Assembly: GCA_035772405.1 (NCBI GenBank)
Contig: JAYKKM010000263.1
Span: 1-64,000, forward strand
Reading direction: 5' to 3'
Source of the DNA: Chrysogorgia sp. JL179-B06
Taxonomy: Eukaryota > Cnidaria > Anthozoa > Scleralcyonacea > Chrysogorgiidae
DNA length: 64,000 nucleotides
Below the pieces are notes generated by a model that saw only the letters and a program-made list of their open reading frames with translations, was not told the DNA's origin and did no database searches. Below are positions 53,901-58,974 of the stretch, piece by piece. Position numbers and translations under genes: made by a program. Numbering within the stretch: position 1 is the first letter of the stretch; every line of letters starts with the position of its first letter.

Positions 53901-56345
53901 TCCTCAATAGAGAGACTGAAATATTTTCTCAAAGGCAAATAGGTCAGTCTGGTGTCAGATTACAATTGATTTAAACCCTACATTTTACGATAATTTAAAG
54001 TATATGACAATAGTTTGGGTTAACGCCCGCTTTAAAGCAATTATTCTGATCTTTTACTCAGCAGAAAATGGCCCAAGTGACAATAGAACAACAGGCTTAA
54101 TCGCCAAATAGACAAATAGTGAAAACGAAACGCAAAAATTGTAGAATTAACGATTCCTTGTTTTGGACCGCGAGGTTCTAGAAGGCAAATACTTGTTTCC
54201 ATCTGTCAAACTGACATGGCGTCATGTCCTTCGTTTTTTCTTTTTTTAGGGTTAGTGCTTTGTTAGGGTTAGGGTTAGGATTACGGTTGGGGTAAGAGTT
54301 AGAATTCAGCGTTTGTTGGTGATATTAGTTGATAAAATGACGTCACGTCAGTTTGGTGGTTGGAAACAAGTGCTGACCGTTCTCGAATTGCAGAAAAAGG
54401 CCTGGAACCAAGAAGTTTGCCATGTTTGACCCAGTTGCCCTCCACATTTCCCCAAAATGGCGGCGTTCAATTGGTTAACGAATTCTGGCCCCAGTGGCCC
54501 CTCTAGTTTTACTTATGATCTCTATGGTCCAGCGGGGGTTTCTTTTCAATTTTGACGTCAATGAGTGCAAGGGATCTACAAAAGACAAGCACTCAAAATG
54601 ACGTCAAAATCGAAAAGCAAACCACCGCTGTACATCAACTTTGAGCCGTCGAGCAAACTCTAAAATGGCGGCGTCCAGAAGCATAAAATACGAGAATGAA
54701 AACGTTATTTCTCGAGTACAAGAGCAGATACCGTAAAAATATTAACATTTCTAAACGTTATACTTAATCGCGAAAATATTTCGTTATAGTGAAGAGGAAA
54801 TCTACGTATACACTATTTCTATTTCGGAGGTCCAATATACTCCAACTTTTGGTATTTTTGTATCTGCGCAATATATTGCTATCGTGTTGTGCTATCGTGT
54901 TGTGGGTCTGTTAACTTTTTGGTGTAACCGCTGACCTGTAATGCAGTAGTGTGACTGTTTATATTTCCTCGCCATGTTGTATGAACTACGGAGCGAGACG
55001 AAGAACAACATTATTTTCGAAGAAAGTAAATTGCAATGAATGCTGATATAAATGGTAACTATTTTAAACATGACTTAATAGTAAACTACCATAATTTTTG
55101 TGCGTTATATTGACAAAAGGTTTTCAACACGTTGGGCGCAGCGACCGTCTTCAAAGGACATATATTCCACCTCTTCGGAAGACAAAAACAACGAGTAATC
55201 GATGTAAATTAACCGTCTGGCGTCAGACAGAGTAAAATCGTCTGAACTTGAGTAAACTACCACAATTTTTGTGCGTTATATTGACAAAAGGTTTTCAACT
55301 CGTTTGGCGCAGCGACCGTCTTTTGTGCCTTATGTTGACAAAAGGTTTTCAACACGTTGGGCGCAGCGACCGTCTTCAAAGGACATACATTCCAAAATCT
55401 TACGAAAATTTTCAAAGATCTCAGAAGATCTTCTAAGAAAAAAACTTATAAGATTTAATTAACAAGATCTTGACAAGATTCCCACAGATCTTGACAAGAT
55501 TCCTACAGATCTTGACAAGATTCCCACAGATCTTGACAAGATTCTCACAGATCTTGACAAGATTCCCACAGATCTTGACAAGATTCCTACAGATCTTGAC
55601 AAGATTCCCACAGATCTTGACAAGATTCCCACAGATCTTGACAAGATTCCCACAGATCTTGACAAGATTCCTACAGATCTTGACAAGATTCCTACAGATC
55701 TTGACAAGATTCCCACAGATCTTGACAAGATTCCCACAGATCTTGACAAGATTCCCACAGATCTTGACAAGATTCCCACAGATCTTGACAAGATTCCCAC
55801 AGATCTTGACAAGATTCCCACAGATCTTGACAAGATTCCCACAGATCTTAACAAGATTCCCACAGATCTTGACAAGGTTCCCACCAATCTTGCATACAAG
55901 ATTCCCACAGATCTTGACAAGATTCCCACAGATCTTGACAAGATTCCTACAGTGCTGGCTTTGGCGCAGATACATGTACGGATAGCGGACCTTTTGTTAT
56001 CCTAGCGACTAACCTGTCGTTCAAATGTTTCTGTGGCACGGTATGGTAAAACCAGTTGTACTTGCTATCAGCCAAATTGTATGAGAGCGCAGCTGGCATT
56101 TGAATTTTCCATGTGCTATCTTTGGGGCCTGCTTCCAAAAGCACAACTCTGTTCGACTCGTTTTCTGATAGCCTATTAGCTAGAACACATCCTGCTGATC
56201 CAGCACCTAACACGACATAATCAAATTCCAATGTCGGCGACGACGAGTAAATATGGCGTGCTTGGGTGAAGGATGGTTTGAAGAATGTTGAACAGCGGGC
56301 GACAAAACTATGGTTCTTTTTAAAAATGAAGCATAGGAGCGTCAT
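16871..56345 (-). CDS. CHDH: Choline dehydrogenase, mitochondrial (7 coding exons, spans the window)
   Basis: Seven exons, read from high to low coordinate (56014-56345, 45890-46062, 39903-40252, 30789-30949, 24876-25106, 23063-23264, 16871-17205), build a GMC-family flavoprotein of about 593 residues, the usual length for animal CHDH. The enzyme oxidises choline to betaine aldehyde in mitochondria, the first step to glycine betaine. Visible features are a basic Ser/Arg-rich presequence (residues 1-37), FAD-binding GAGSAG (47-52) with acidic partner E71, GMC signature 1 (about 120-143), GMC signature 2 (about 290-305), catalytic His in YHPCGTC (about 505) and Asn in SGNLNAP (about 549). Introns total about 37.7 kb and are filled with repeats. 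All junction phases fit except exon 4 (one extra base inside) and the exon 4/5 junction (one base too many). As written, the frame is therefore broken. Confidence 0.9.
17400..17537. repeat. Hairpin element with GC-rich loop
   Basis: Arms ATCAAACACGAGTTTGAGTG and inverse, with TTTCATCAGGGG/CCCCTGATGAAA, fold around GAGGGCGTAGCCCGAGG. Several similar hairpins occur in the window with different arms. Confidence 0.65.
18015..18792. mobile_element. TTAA-flanked fold-back element inserted in the LINE
   Basis: TTAA lies at 18015-18018 and 18789-18792. The arms, about 330 bp each, include GTGTAATATGACCTATGACG and its inverse and AAACGAAAATTGAG / CTCAATTTTCGTTT. It interrupts the LINE reading frame. 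Removing it with one TTAA joins the two RT pieces. Confidence 0.85.
19214..20027. mobile_element. TA-flanked Tc1/mariner-like MITE containing a SINE
   Basis: The ends CAGTAAAAAGCCGCGTATAA and TTATACGCGGGTTTTTTACTG are inverted, each bordered by TA. Subterminal GGTTCTTAT motifs recur inside. The interior has no transposase. A tRNA-type SINE (19305-19575) lies within it. Confidence 0.8.
19305..19575 (-). mobile_element. tRNA-derived SINE, minus strand
   Basis: On the minus strand the head has an A-box-like GTTGTGGTCTAGTGG (at about 19551-19565) and B-box-like CAGGTTCAAATCC (19509-19521). The body and tail run down to a (CTAAA)n-like end near 19305. A tail-side fragment of the same family occurs at 51212-51332. 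Confidence 0.75.
20050..20273. other. Short stretch without recognisable features
   Basis: No coding or repeat signature noticed. Confidence 0.3.
20274..20545. mobile_element. Fold-back element related to 39106-39433
   Basis: Inverted arms contain CTTGTCAGCCGAAAATTTCA with TCTTCATAG, and AAGAGGCATT with its inverse around TCAGTTTTCTTGTTACTTGC. The same arm sequence appears at 39188-39350, so this is another copy, less complete at its ends. Confidence 0.75.
20762..22978. repeat. 20-bp satellite array, about 110 copies
   Basis: The unit is TTCCGACATATATTTCTGTG with common variants (ACATTTATT, TTCCAACAT, TGTATTCC). The length is about 2.2 kb with few unit-length slips, for example near 21074, 21843 and 22330. 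Because 20 is not a multiple of 3 and the unit lacks stops, frames up to 515 codons appear on the plus strand and 173 on the minus. They encode only 20-residue repeats and are not genes. The array is in the CHDH intron between exons 7 and 6 and ends 90 bp before exon 6. Confidence 0.95.
23063..23264 (-). CDS. CHDH: CHDH exon 6
   Basis: The acceptor CGTTAG precedes GTCCATGTTGG (VHVGTMRAL). The exon continues through [20 protein letters not shown] and ends GCACCAG before donor GTGAGT (phase 1). It belongs to the C-terminal substrate-binding part of the GMC fold. Phases match exons 5 and 7. Confidence 0.92.
23512..23672. repeat. Hairpin element
   Basis: Arms ATGGCATTGAGGTTGATTAG and TGATTAAATGT, with inverses at 23634-23665, surround CGAGGGAGGTTTAGTA and a short ACTAAACCT triplication. 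Confidence 0.7.
23680..24232. other. Intronic stretch, no feature recognised
   Basis: AT-rich, with no coding similarity. A short inverted pair (ACATTAGGTAAGATTAG / TACCTAATGTTT) is visible near 23885-23925. Confidence 0.3.
24233..24812. mobile_element. TTAA-flanked MITE
   Basis: TTAAAGTGCCACTACG at the left and CGTAGTGGCACTTTAA at the right, with TTAA at both ends. A subterminal TGACGTCAGATTCTCAA pairs with its inverse at about 24608-24625. The element ends 64 bp from CHDH exon 5. Confidence 0.8.
24876..25106 (-). CDS. CHDH: CHDH exon 5
   Basis: The exon encodes [15 protein letters not shown], then [11 protein letters not shown] and [20 protein letters not shown], ending HAFQ before donor GTTGGG. 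These segments are strongly CHDH-like. The acceptor is TTTCCCTAG. With that acceptor the exon starts GAT TGT ACT. Exon 4 ends with one leftover base, so the junction is one base out of phase. Confidence 0.9.
25230..25975. repeat. 24-bp array with higher-order structure
   Basis: The unit is CAACTGTGAACAATGTTGTG + CTGT. Variants GATGCC, GCTGCC, ATTGTG and a 6-bp expansion (GTCATT) recur in the same order, giving a higher-order repeat of about 170-200 bp present three times. Frames on both strands (264 and 198 codons) are products of the period. It lies directly beside exon 5. Confidence 0.93.
26030..27312. repeat. Second 24-bp array, related to the first
   Basis: The unit is AACAACATTGTTGAAACAAT + GCTG, with shortened 21-bp variants and an imperfect duplication of a CCATTGTTGGTTCATCAATG block (25996 and 26240). 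It shares the AACAATGTTG core in inverse orientation with the adjacent array. The many nested self-complementary cores would favour hairpins. The 333-codon minus frame is not a gene. Confidence 0.93.
27592..27735. repeat. Hairpin element
   Basis: Arms AATAAGCGAGAAATCAATCA and GGTGAACTGGGCACTAGTTT, with inverses at about 27675-27732, fold around GAGGGCGCCAAGGGG. Near-perfect over about 60 bp. Confidence 0.75.
27895..27990. repeat. Recurrent GGGTTAG/AAAACTCGTTAG module
   Basis: GTTAGAAAACTCGTTAGACG followed by AGGGGTTAGGTTAGGATCTT and TTGTTGTTTGGGGT. The same 50-60 bp module recurs at 30286-30463 (both orientations), 34279-34340 and 61545-61625 within otherwise different repeats. Confidence 0.7.
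28233..28312 (+). repeat. tRNA-like SINE head (weak)
   Basis: An A-box-like GTGTAGTGGTTAGT and a B-box-like GGCTGGATTCCCAC are about 50 bp apart. The flanks (TTTGGTGACCGG) suggest a short SINE. It does not fold as a functional tRNA by eye. Confidence 0.35.
28488..30000. repeat. Degenerate GGTATTxCGGT repeats bounding a GC-variable segment
   Basis: After a poly-G run (28488-28500), motifs CGGTATTGCGGT, CGGTATTACGGT and CGGTATTTCGGT recur at 28515-28650 and again at 29888-29970. Between them lie unrelated sequence, a dispersed repeat (28965-29105) and a GC-rich patch with CGTCTTCGGCG repeats (29375-29405). No coding gene is supported. Confidence 0.5.
28965..29105. repeat. Dispersed repeat, inverse copy at 51690-51805
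   Basis: Contains GCAATCATTTGTGAGTCAAA and ATAACAAAAGAAAATAGC. The reverse complement is found at 51690-51805 with about 80% identity by eye. Family unknown. Confidence 0.65.
29979..30628. mobile_element. Fold-back element of about 650 bp
   Basis: The outer arms GGTATAACTCTTCCACGGAC plus GTTGAGGGAGGCCGAGTC are inverted at the right end. Inner arms AAATTACTGGACTTGTTAAG and GACCCCAAAACAACATAGAT are also inverted. The GGGTTAG module is present in both arms. Confidence 0.8.
30789..30949 (-). CDS. CHDH: CHDH exon 4, with a frame break
   Basis: The acceptor ATCCTTTAG precedes GTCATTCTGG (VILATGG). The exon carries GMC signature 2 ([15 protein letters not shown]) and then [11 protein letters not shown]. 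At 30856-30859 there is one base too many (a GGG run on the plus strand). After it the other frame continues with [20 protein letters not shown] up to donor GTAAGT. The whole exon is clearly CHDH, so the extra base is a sequencing error, a polymorphism or a real mutation. Confidence 0.85.
31060..31519. mobile_element. MITE with about 60-bp imperfect TIRs
   Basis: The left AATACACGGATCGCGATTCT followed by CAAAAAATGTACCCGCGCTT is matched inversely at 31455-31519. The interior is AT-rich with no coding capacity. Confidence 0.75.
31665..31785. repeat. Hairpin element with GGCGC loop
   Basis: Arms AACAATTATAACCAT and CGTATATGAACTAATAGCCA are inverted around TCGGCGCTTTGCGCC. Confidence 0.65.
31795..32040. 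repeat. 20-bp minisatellite, about 12 units
   Basis: The unit is AAATCTGTTATCACAGTGCA, alternating with AACA endings. The 96-codon minus frame over it is an artefact. Confidence 0.9.
32430..32580. repeat. Hairpin element
   Basis: AAAAACGTCTTGTGTGATTA and TCGAGTTATA arms are inverted around a core ACACTCGGCTATCGCCTCGT. Similar in design to the hairpins at 17400 and 31665. Confidence 0.7.
32817..32899. repeat. (AAT)n microsatellite, about 28 units
   Basis: Perfect AAT repeat at the 3' end of the minus-strand LINE fragment that follows, probably its tail. Confidence 0.95.
32900..33610 (-). pseudogene. Non-LTR retrotransposon 3' fragment (RT C-terminus and zinc knuckle)
   Basis: Read on the minus strand from about 33610, the frame gives [16 protein letters not shown], then [38 protein letters not shown] and [10 protein letters not shown]. 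An in-frame stop occurs at 33138. The same frame then continues with a cysteine motif ([11 protein letters not shown]) to about 32905. This is the C-terminal part of a LINE ORF2 with a typical RWCGHVVRM motif. It is 5'-truncated near 33610 and ends in the (AAT)n tail. It lies in the CHDH intron between exons 4 and 3. Confidence 0.8.
33760..35230 (-). pseudogene. Ty3/gypsy-type pol remnant (integrase end), split by a fold-back element
   Basis: The minus strand from about 35090 reads [20 protein letters not shown], then [17 protein letters not shown] and [20 protein letters not shown], followed by charged sequence. This is the second half of a gypsy integrase core and its C-terminal region. After the fold-back insertion (33995-34640) the frame resumes with [10 protein letters not shown] and ends with an [16 protein letters not shown] tail near 33770. 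Stops and frameshifts are present. No LTRs are recognisable. Confidence 0.65.
33995..34640. mobile_element. Fold-back element family C, copy 1
   Basis: The left arm has GGGGAACTGTACCCAAAACT, ATAACGTTTTCATTCTCGTA and a GGACGCCGCCATTTTCGAGT stretch. The right arm is the inverse at 34440-34620. The central part has ATATAGCGAACCCATAC in both orientations. It interrupts the gypsy remnant. A longer copy is at 52553-54775. Confidence 0.8.
35228..35753. mobile_element. TTAA-flanked fold-back element (type copy)
   Basis: TTAAAGTGCCAATGCAATGA at the left and the inverse at the right end, ending in GGCACTTTAA. The arms are about 150 bp. Same family as 13889-14860. Confidence 0.85.
35760..36400. other. 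Intronic stretch, no feature recognised
   Basis: A short frame with some complexity (35901-36206, minus) has no supporting neighbour or motif. Confidence 0.3.
36402..36972. mobile_element. MITE family A, copy 2
   Basis: Starts CCATGGACAATAAAAAGACT and ends with AGTTTCCTATCCAGTC plus ATATTCTACTATCC. The interior is about 90% identical to 12071-12654, by eye. Confidence 0.85.
37106..37890. mobile_element. Large fold-back element with about 300-bp arms
   Basis: The left arm includes GTAGGACGATATATGCAGTT, CAAAATCAAGGGGAAATAAG and ACCCAGGGCCCTTGCACGGA. All recur inverted at 37550-37875. The spacer is about 120 bp. The right border runs into TTTCATTTCATAGGCATT, similar to the ends of the TTAA family. 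Confidence 0.8.
37918..37985 (+). ncRNA. Short palindrome with a degenerate hammerhead-like core
   Basis: TCATGGACGACGTTT and AAACGTCGTCCATGA form outer arms. Inside is CTGATCTGAAGGACACATTG followed by TCCGAAACGTC. The GGACA/TGTCC stem followed by GAAAC and CGTC fits hammerhead stem II, the GAAA box and stem III. The CUGAUGA box is altered (CUGAUCUGA). Probably a decayed relative of the motif at 50859-50896. Confidence 0.35.
38340..38997. mobile_element. 658-bp element with TIR ATAGGCGTACG and 10-bp target duplication
   Basis: Ends ATAGGCGTACG and CGTACGCCTAT are flanked by GGTCGCAATC on both sides (38330-38339 and 38998-39007). A duplication of 9-11 bp is typical of Mutator-like elements. 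The 164-codon minus frame inside is not supported as a gene. The element sits exactly at the left end of the next element. Confidence 0.8.
39004..39857. mobile_element. Element with inverted AATCTCGTTCCCAGAGCC ends
   Basis: The left end AATCTCGTTCCCAGAGCCTT with CGCCGCAACGCAAACG is inverted at 39817-39857. The interior holds a TTAA fold-back element (39106-39433). The right end lies 46 bp from CHDH exon 3. Confidence 0.75.
39106..39433. mobile_element. TTAA-flanked fold-back element, nearly perfect hairpin
   Basis: TTAAAGTGCTTATAACATCT at one end and the inverse at the other. The arms are about 150 bp and very similar, with TGACGTCA-type sites near the loop. Related to 20274-20545. Confidence 0.85.
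39903..40252 (-). CDS. CHDH: CHDH exon 3
   Basis: The acceptor ACTTTTAG precedes GCGCGAACGAC ([10 protein letters not shown]). The exon encodes [37 protein letters not shown] and [12 protein letters not shown], and ends ATKE before donor GTATGT (phase 0). It is the longest exon and forms part of the FAD and substrate domains. The frame is open and clean. Confidence 0.93.
40346..40830 (+). pseudogene. Non-LTR retrotransposon RT C-terminal fragment
   Basis: The plus frame 40355-40621 reads [35 protein letters not shown] and [14 protein letters not shown]. After a stop at 40619 the sequence continues in frame with [20 protein letters not shown] and ends [12 protein letters not shown] near 40822. 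This is the classic thumb/C-terminal region of CR1/L2-group LINEs. The 3' tail TATAGTTTTAGCGCTATATA lies just before the next fold-back element. Confidence 0.8.
40974..41493. mobile_element. TTAA-flanked fold-back element
   Basis: TTAAAGTGCTTATAAACCCA at the left, inverse at the right. The arms are about 130 bp (GGTGATTCGGATAGAGCATA and TTTCGGAGATATAAG are matched inversely). GGATCC-containing inner parts are also inverted. Confidence 0.85.
41512..42720. repeat. ACATGTG/CACATGT repeat region, split by a retroelement piece
   Basis: Units contain TTCACATGTTAGGGTTACAC followed by ATGTGATCACATG, with spacing of about 40-45 bp. The cores ACATGTGATCACATGT are themselves palindromes. A short part is at 41512-41587 and the main part at 42256-42715. 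The intervening piece is retroelement-derived. Confidence 0.8.
41588..42255 (-). pseudogene. Rearranged non-LTR retrotransposon fragment
   Basis: An (AAT)n tail lies at 41588-41605. On the minus strand 42268-42100 encodes an RT C-terminal end ([20 protein letters not shown]). Downstream, 42060-41712 encodes what looks like the endonuclease-RT linker ([20 protein letters not shown], then [18 protein letters not shown]), which normally lies far upstream of the C-terminus. The order is therefore inverted relative to a LINE. Either two insertions or a chimeric non-autonomous element explains it. Confidence 0.6.
42745..42890. repeat. 5S-rRNA-like segments in opposite orientation
   Basis: Plus strand 42751-42803 (CCTGACCTCTGAGGTTTGAA, GTTAAGCCCTGTTGGACGGG) resembles the first half of 5S rRNA (GATCT...GAAGCTAAGCAGGGT). 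Minus strand 42886-42850 (GGTTAGTGCTTGGATGGGTG, ACC, then TTGGTATACC) resembles its second half. A 5S-derived SINE rearranged into a fold-back form could explain this. It is not a functional 5S gene. Confidence 0.45.
43442..44230. mobile_element. TTAA-flanked fold-back element, about 790 bp
   Basis: TTAAAGGACATTGGCAACAA at the left and inverse at the right. The arms, about 350 bp, are almost identical (GGTTGCCATGGTAACGGATT in both). A fragment of the same family is at 56465-56525. Confidence 0.85.
44328..45205. repeat. Minisatellite that switches strand (palindromic array)
   Basis: From 44328 to 44636 the unit reads AGGACTATTTAGGACTATAG + G. From 44637 to 45205 it reads as the reverse complement (TAGTCCTAAATAGTCCTCC). 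The switch is abrupt at ACATGAGGACTGTGTAGTCC. About 300 bp on the left could pair with the right side. Confidence 0.9.
45206..45689. other. Interior of the TIR element, no coding capacity
   Basis: Contains a short repeat (ATCTAAGGTTTACT, three times near 45385-45445). Nothing else is seen. Confidence 0.35.
45890..46062 (-). CDS. CHDH: CHDH exon 2
   Basis: The acceptor TTTTGTCTCAG precedes AGTGATATAT ([10 protein letters not shown]). It carries GMC signature 1 ([18 protein letters not shown]), then [20 protein letters not shown], and ends CATTGCTTAG before donor GTAAGT. Phases with exon 1 (AG|A) and exon 3 (G|GC) both restore sensible codons. Confidence 0.94.
46391..49890 (-). mobile_element. 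Nearly full-length LINE (CR1/L2 group), minus strand, with broken ORF2
   Basis: From 49845 the minus strand encodes an endonuclease segment: [20 protein letters not shown], then [31 protein letters not shown] and [12 protein letters not shown], the APE-type motif set. After a frameshift near 48910 the frame 48811-48185 continues with [11 protein letters not shown] and the linker. The frame 48089-47337 is the reverse transcriptase ([56 protein letters not shown]). The C-terminal frames 47229-46927 and 46918-46688 follow with [14 protein letters not shown]. The (AAT)n tail is at 46397-46420. Several frameshifts make it inactive. It lies in CHDH intron 1. Confidence 0.88.
49891..50800. other. 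Intronic stretch, no feature recognised
   Basis: AT-rich, with no coding or repeat similarity noticed. It ends in a short (TA)n at 50800-50818. Confidence 0.35.
50814..50990 (-). ncRNA. Palindromic element with a hammerhead-ribozyme-like core
   Basis: Two 75-bp arms (ATACAGCAAAGTGAAAAGGT ... AGAGCCCTT and inverse) flank a 10-base loop. On the minus strand the loop supplies CTGATGA (50896-50890). The following arm gives a GGGC/GCTC stem, then GAAA (50877-50874), ACG...CGT pairing and a C at the expected cleavage position (50859). Flanking ACTAAA can pair with TTTACT as stem I with one mismatch. One extra A sits between CTGATGA and stem II. Activity is untested. Confidence 0.45.
51015..51180. 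repeat. Hairpin element
   Basis: GTTATCATATGAGGGATACG, GTGATATCAGTT and ATATCATAGTTGTC arms are inverted at 51100-51165. Confidence 0.65.
51212..51332 (+). mobile_element. SINE tail fragment, same family as 19305-19575
   Basis: CTTCTCGGATAACGACCTTA, TCGTAGGCCCTCGGAACCCC and a (CTAATAAA)n tail match the body of the minus-strand SINE at 19330-19425. The fragment is 5'-truncated. It is bordered by GTGATAACGACAC and a second hairpin (51338-51400). Confidence 0.75.
51880..51940 (-). repeat. tRNA-like sequence, probably SINE-derived
   Basis: The minus strand reads AGTAGAGCAGCGGACCGTAA then GGCGAGAGTTCAAATCCCGC. This has tRNA D-arm and T-arm features, but the T stem is mismatched and no acceptor stem is seen. 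Confidence 0.45.
51985..52550. other. Intronic stretch, no gene recognised
   Basis: An inverted pair (AGTCCGCCATTACTAAGGGA / TCCCTTAGTAATGGCGGCC) at 52050-52245 suggests another small fold-back element. Coding potential is absent. Confidence 0.4.
52613..52967 (+). mobile_element. tRNA-derived SINE, complete
   Basis: Head: GGTGGTCTAGTGGTCAGG (A box) and GAGTTCGAATCC (B box, about 52658-52669). The body contains GTGGGTTTTCTCCGGGTTCT and CCGGTTTCCTCACACAG, which resembles a conserved central domain seen in other metazoan SINEs (from memory). The tail TTGTAAAGCGCATTTGATC and GCGCTATATAAATAG looks LINE-derived. Confidence 0.8.
53278..53650. mobile_element. MITE family B, copy 3 (shortened)
   Basis: The left arm is complete (CCCAGGGCATTTTGCCTCCA, then CGGCGG...GGATCGGCTGGTC). 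The right arm stops at GACCAGCCGATCCCAG. About 60 bp of the internal part present in copies 1 and 2 is missing. Confidence 0.85.
53740..53960 (-). pseudogene. Short reverse transcriptase fragment
   Basis: Minus-strand pieces in shifting frames resemble the LINE motif around QCGFRK...TIDMVF (here [18 protein letters not shown]). The piece is only about 200 bp and degraded, so the clade is uncertain (RTE-like). Confidence 0.45.
54776..55080. other. Intronic stretch, no feature recognised
   Basis: No coding or repeat signature noticed. Confidence 0.3.
55081..55400. repeat. Threefold imperfect direct repeat
   Basis: TTTTTGTGCGTTATATTGAC, AAAAGGTTTTCAACACGTTG and GGCGCAGCGACCGTCTT occur at about 55095, 55270 and 55322. 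The spacing is unequal. Confidence 0.8.
55466..55950. repeat. 21-bp array next to the CHDH exon 1 donor, about 23 units
   Basis: The unit is CAGATCTTGACAAGATTCCC + A, very homogeneous apart from TCCT/TCCC and one expanded unit (GCATACAAG at 55890). It ends about 65 bp from the exon 1 donor. It contains a dense ladder of AGATCT sites. Open frames on both strands (160-180 codons) follow from the 7-codon period. Confidence 0.95.
56014..56345 (-). CDS. CHDH: CHDH exon 1 (start codon, mitochondrial presequence, FAD motif)
   Basis: The ATG at 56345-56343 opens a frame with [18 protein letters not shown] and a basic, serine-rich stretch to about residue 37, a good mitochondrial import signal without early acids. 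The dinucleotide-binding motif [20 protein letters not shown] and LLEAG follow, then [12 protein letters not shown]. The exon ends GACAG before donor GTTAGT. About 25-35 bases upstream, CTTAACACAG resembles a splice acceptor, so a 5' untranslated exon may lie farther upstream. Confidence 0.94.
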
Positions 56346-56399
56346 CACAATGCTCTGTGTTAGAATGGACTACCTGTGTTAAGGAAATGAAATTTATTG

Positions 56400-57102
<703 letters not shown>

Positions 57103-57274
57103 GCAATACTCACCTGATGAGTGTGGTAAGCTAATATAGCTTTCCATACGAAACAGATCTGTCGTGAAATAAAGTTTAAATGAAGTAACCAAAGTTCGTC
57201 TCTTTTGTTCTTACTATGCTGCTCTACTTAGGTATTGAGCACTCTACCTGATATGATTTTGAACCTGACACTTA

Positions 57275-57376
<102 letters not shown>

Positions 57377-57499
57377 TTCATTTTGGGTGATCCGCTTGAA
57401 TAGGACAATCTTTGGACAACGCGAAGCGGTCAATGGCGATTTGTGATCTGACGAACTACATAAATAGGTTTTTATTTAGGGTATACACGTTTGCGTAAT

Positions 57500-57665
57500 A
57501 TTTAATAAATAGAAAACATTTTCCGTGTTTCCATAGAGTTATAGAAGCACGAGTGGAAGTTTGGGAGAACGAGAAACGGTAGTGGGAATTTTCGAGTTCT
57601 CCGGCAAACTTTCACGAGTGTTTCTATAACGTATGGGAATACGGGAAGATGTTTTCCATTTCATT
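57500..57665. repeat. Hairpin element
   Basis: GAAAACATTTTCCGTGTTTC, AGTTATAGAAGCACGAGTGG and AAGTTTG arms are inverted at 57605-57662. Similar in plan to the other hairpins with short GC-rich centres. Confidence 0.65.
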
Positions 57666-57689
57666 TATATAAAATAACACTGAGGAAAT

Positions 57690-57885
57690 AAGTAAGACTC
57701 TTTTATTAAAATGATGAAAATATACATTTTCCTTAATCACAGATGATGAAAATATACATCTTACGCACAGATGATGAAAATATACATTTTACTCACACAT
57801 GATGAAAATATACATTTTCCTTACTCACAGTAATAAGACTCTTTTATTAAAATGATGAAAATATACATTTTCCTTACTCACACTA
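57690..57885. repeat. Short direct repeats (ATGATGAAAATATACATTTT)
   Basis: Five copies of ATGATGAAAATATACAT with CCTTACTCACA spacers, including a 60-bp duplicated segment (AGACTCTTTTATTAAA). Confidence 0.85.
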
Positions 57886-57987
57886 GACAACGTCGTCGGC
57901 TGCTCAAATAAACATAAACGTTCTTAACTGTGAAGAAAAGCATCCAATCTTCTCGTTTTTCTTCTTGTTGTGAGCAAAGGTTCGTCT

Positions 57988-58379
57988 TAGGGCCTGTTTA
58001 TATGATCCCGCGGTATACCGGGATGTCCCGGTTGCCCGAGACGTTTTCATCCCGTGTTCATATGATCTCGGTACACCGGGATGTCCCGGGTGACCGGGAT
58101 GCGTGAAAATGTTGATAATAACTTCTCAATGAAATAAAAACTAATTTTATTCGCATAAAAAGCATCCCAACGAATGTTTTTTTTCATTTTGCCACTTTTT
58201 GGATATTTTACCACTTTTTTGGATATTTTACCTGGTCAGACGACGTTTTAAATTTCAATTCACTTCATCCCGGTCAGGCGGGATGTCCCGGTCTCCATAT
58301 AAACGCAACTGCGAAAATAACAGTATATTATATACAAGCCGAGATCCCGGTATACCGGGATCATATAAACAGGCCCTTA
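57988..58379. mobile_element. MITE with GGGCCTGTTTATATGATCCC ends
   Basis: The left GGGCCTGTTTATATGATCCC plus GCGGTATACCGGGAT is inverted at 58345-58377. Inner CCGGGATGTCCCGG palindromes occur on both sides. Flanks TTA / TTA may be the target duplication. Confidence 0.8.
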
Positions 58380-58974
58380 CAGTCCATTTTATAAGAATGG
58401 CGGGGAAAATCCATGTTTTCCATCGAGTTATAGAAACACGGCTTTCAGCCAATCAGCGCGTGCGTTTTTAATTTGTTATTTTATGAAATAGGCAGATATG
58501 TTATGTACTTCGACTCGCTAATTCCAAATCTGTTTTCATAATTGAAAACGGTTAAATATGGACAGAGATAACGTTCAAAATAATATACGACGAAGCGGCC
58601 ACCTGATTGCCGATTAACTTCTAAGTACATAAACAGGTTTTTGCGAAGGGTATGTACGTTCTCGTAATATAATAGGTACGTGTGTTATGTATTTAGACTT
58701 GTTAATTCCAAAACAGTTTTCAGAACTAAAATCGGTTAAATATTGACCGAGATAACGTTCAAAATCTACGACATTGCAAAAGTGCAATTTATGATCTACA
58801 AATTAAATACACGGCGTGCAAAGTCTGAGGACCATGGATGGAGAAAATCACTATTATGGCTTGGACATCTCCCTTTCAAAATTGTTCTTTGTTTTCAACA
58901 ATATGAAAAGCAACTTTGGGCTTTTAACAAGTTGGCATCGTTTCTGTGCAATTTTCAATGCGACAGGAAAGTTT
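58380..58974. other. No gene recognised
   Basis: Contains a near-duplicate of a 60-bp segment (GGTTAAATATxGACxGAGATAACGTTCAAAA at 58550 and 58735). No coding support. Confidence 0.35.

Larger units (their letters stand above)
52553..54775. mobile_element. Fold-back element family C, copy 2, with nested insertions
   Basis: The left arm begins GGGGAACTGTACCAAAA and carries ATAATGTTTTCATTCTCGTA and GACGCCGCCATTTTAGAG. The right arm is the inverse at 54570-54770. A SINE (52613-52967) splits the left arm. MITE B copy 3 and an RT fragment lie between the arms. TAGGGTTAGGGTTAGG occurs near 54262-54280. Confidence 0.7.

Noticed and set aside
54247..54280. Telomere (TTAGGG)n
   Set aside because: Only two or three imperfect units, inside a fold-back element. 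Similar short runs at 42905 and 61570 are also interstitial.
55433..55985. Frames of 160-180 codons over the 21-bp array
   Set aside because: Direct result of the 7-codon period. They run into CHDH intron and exon 1 sequence on the wrong strand or frame.
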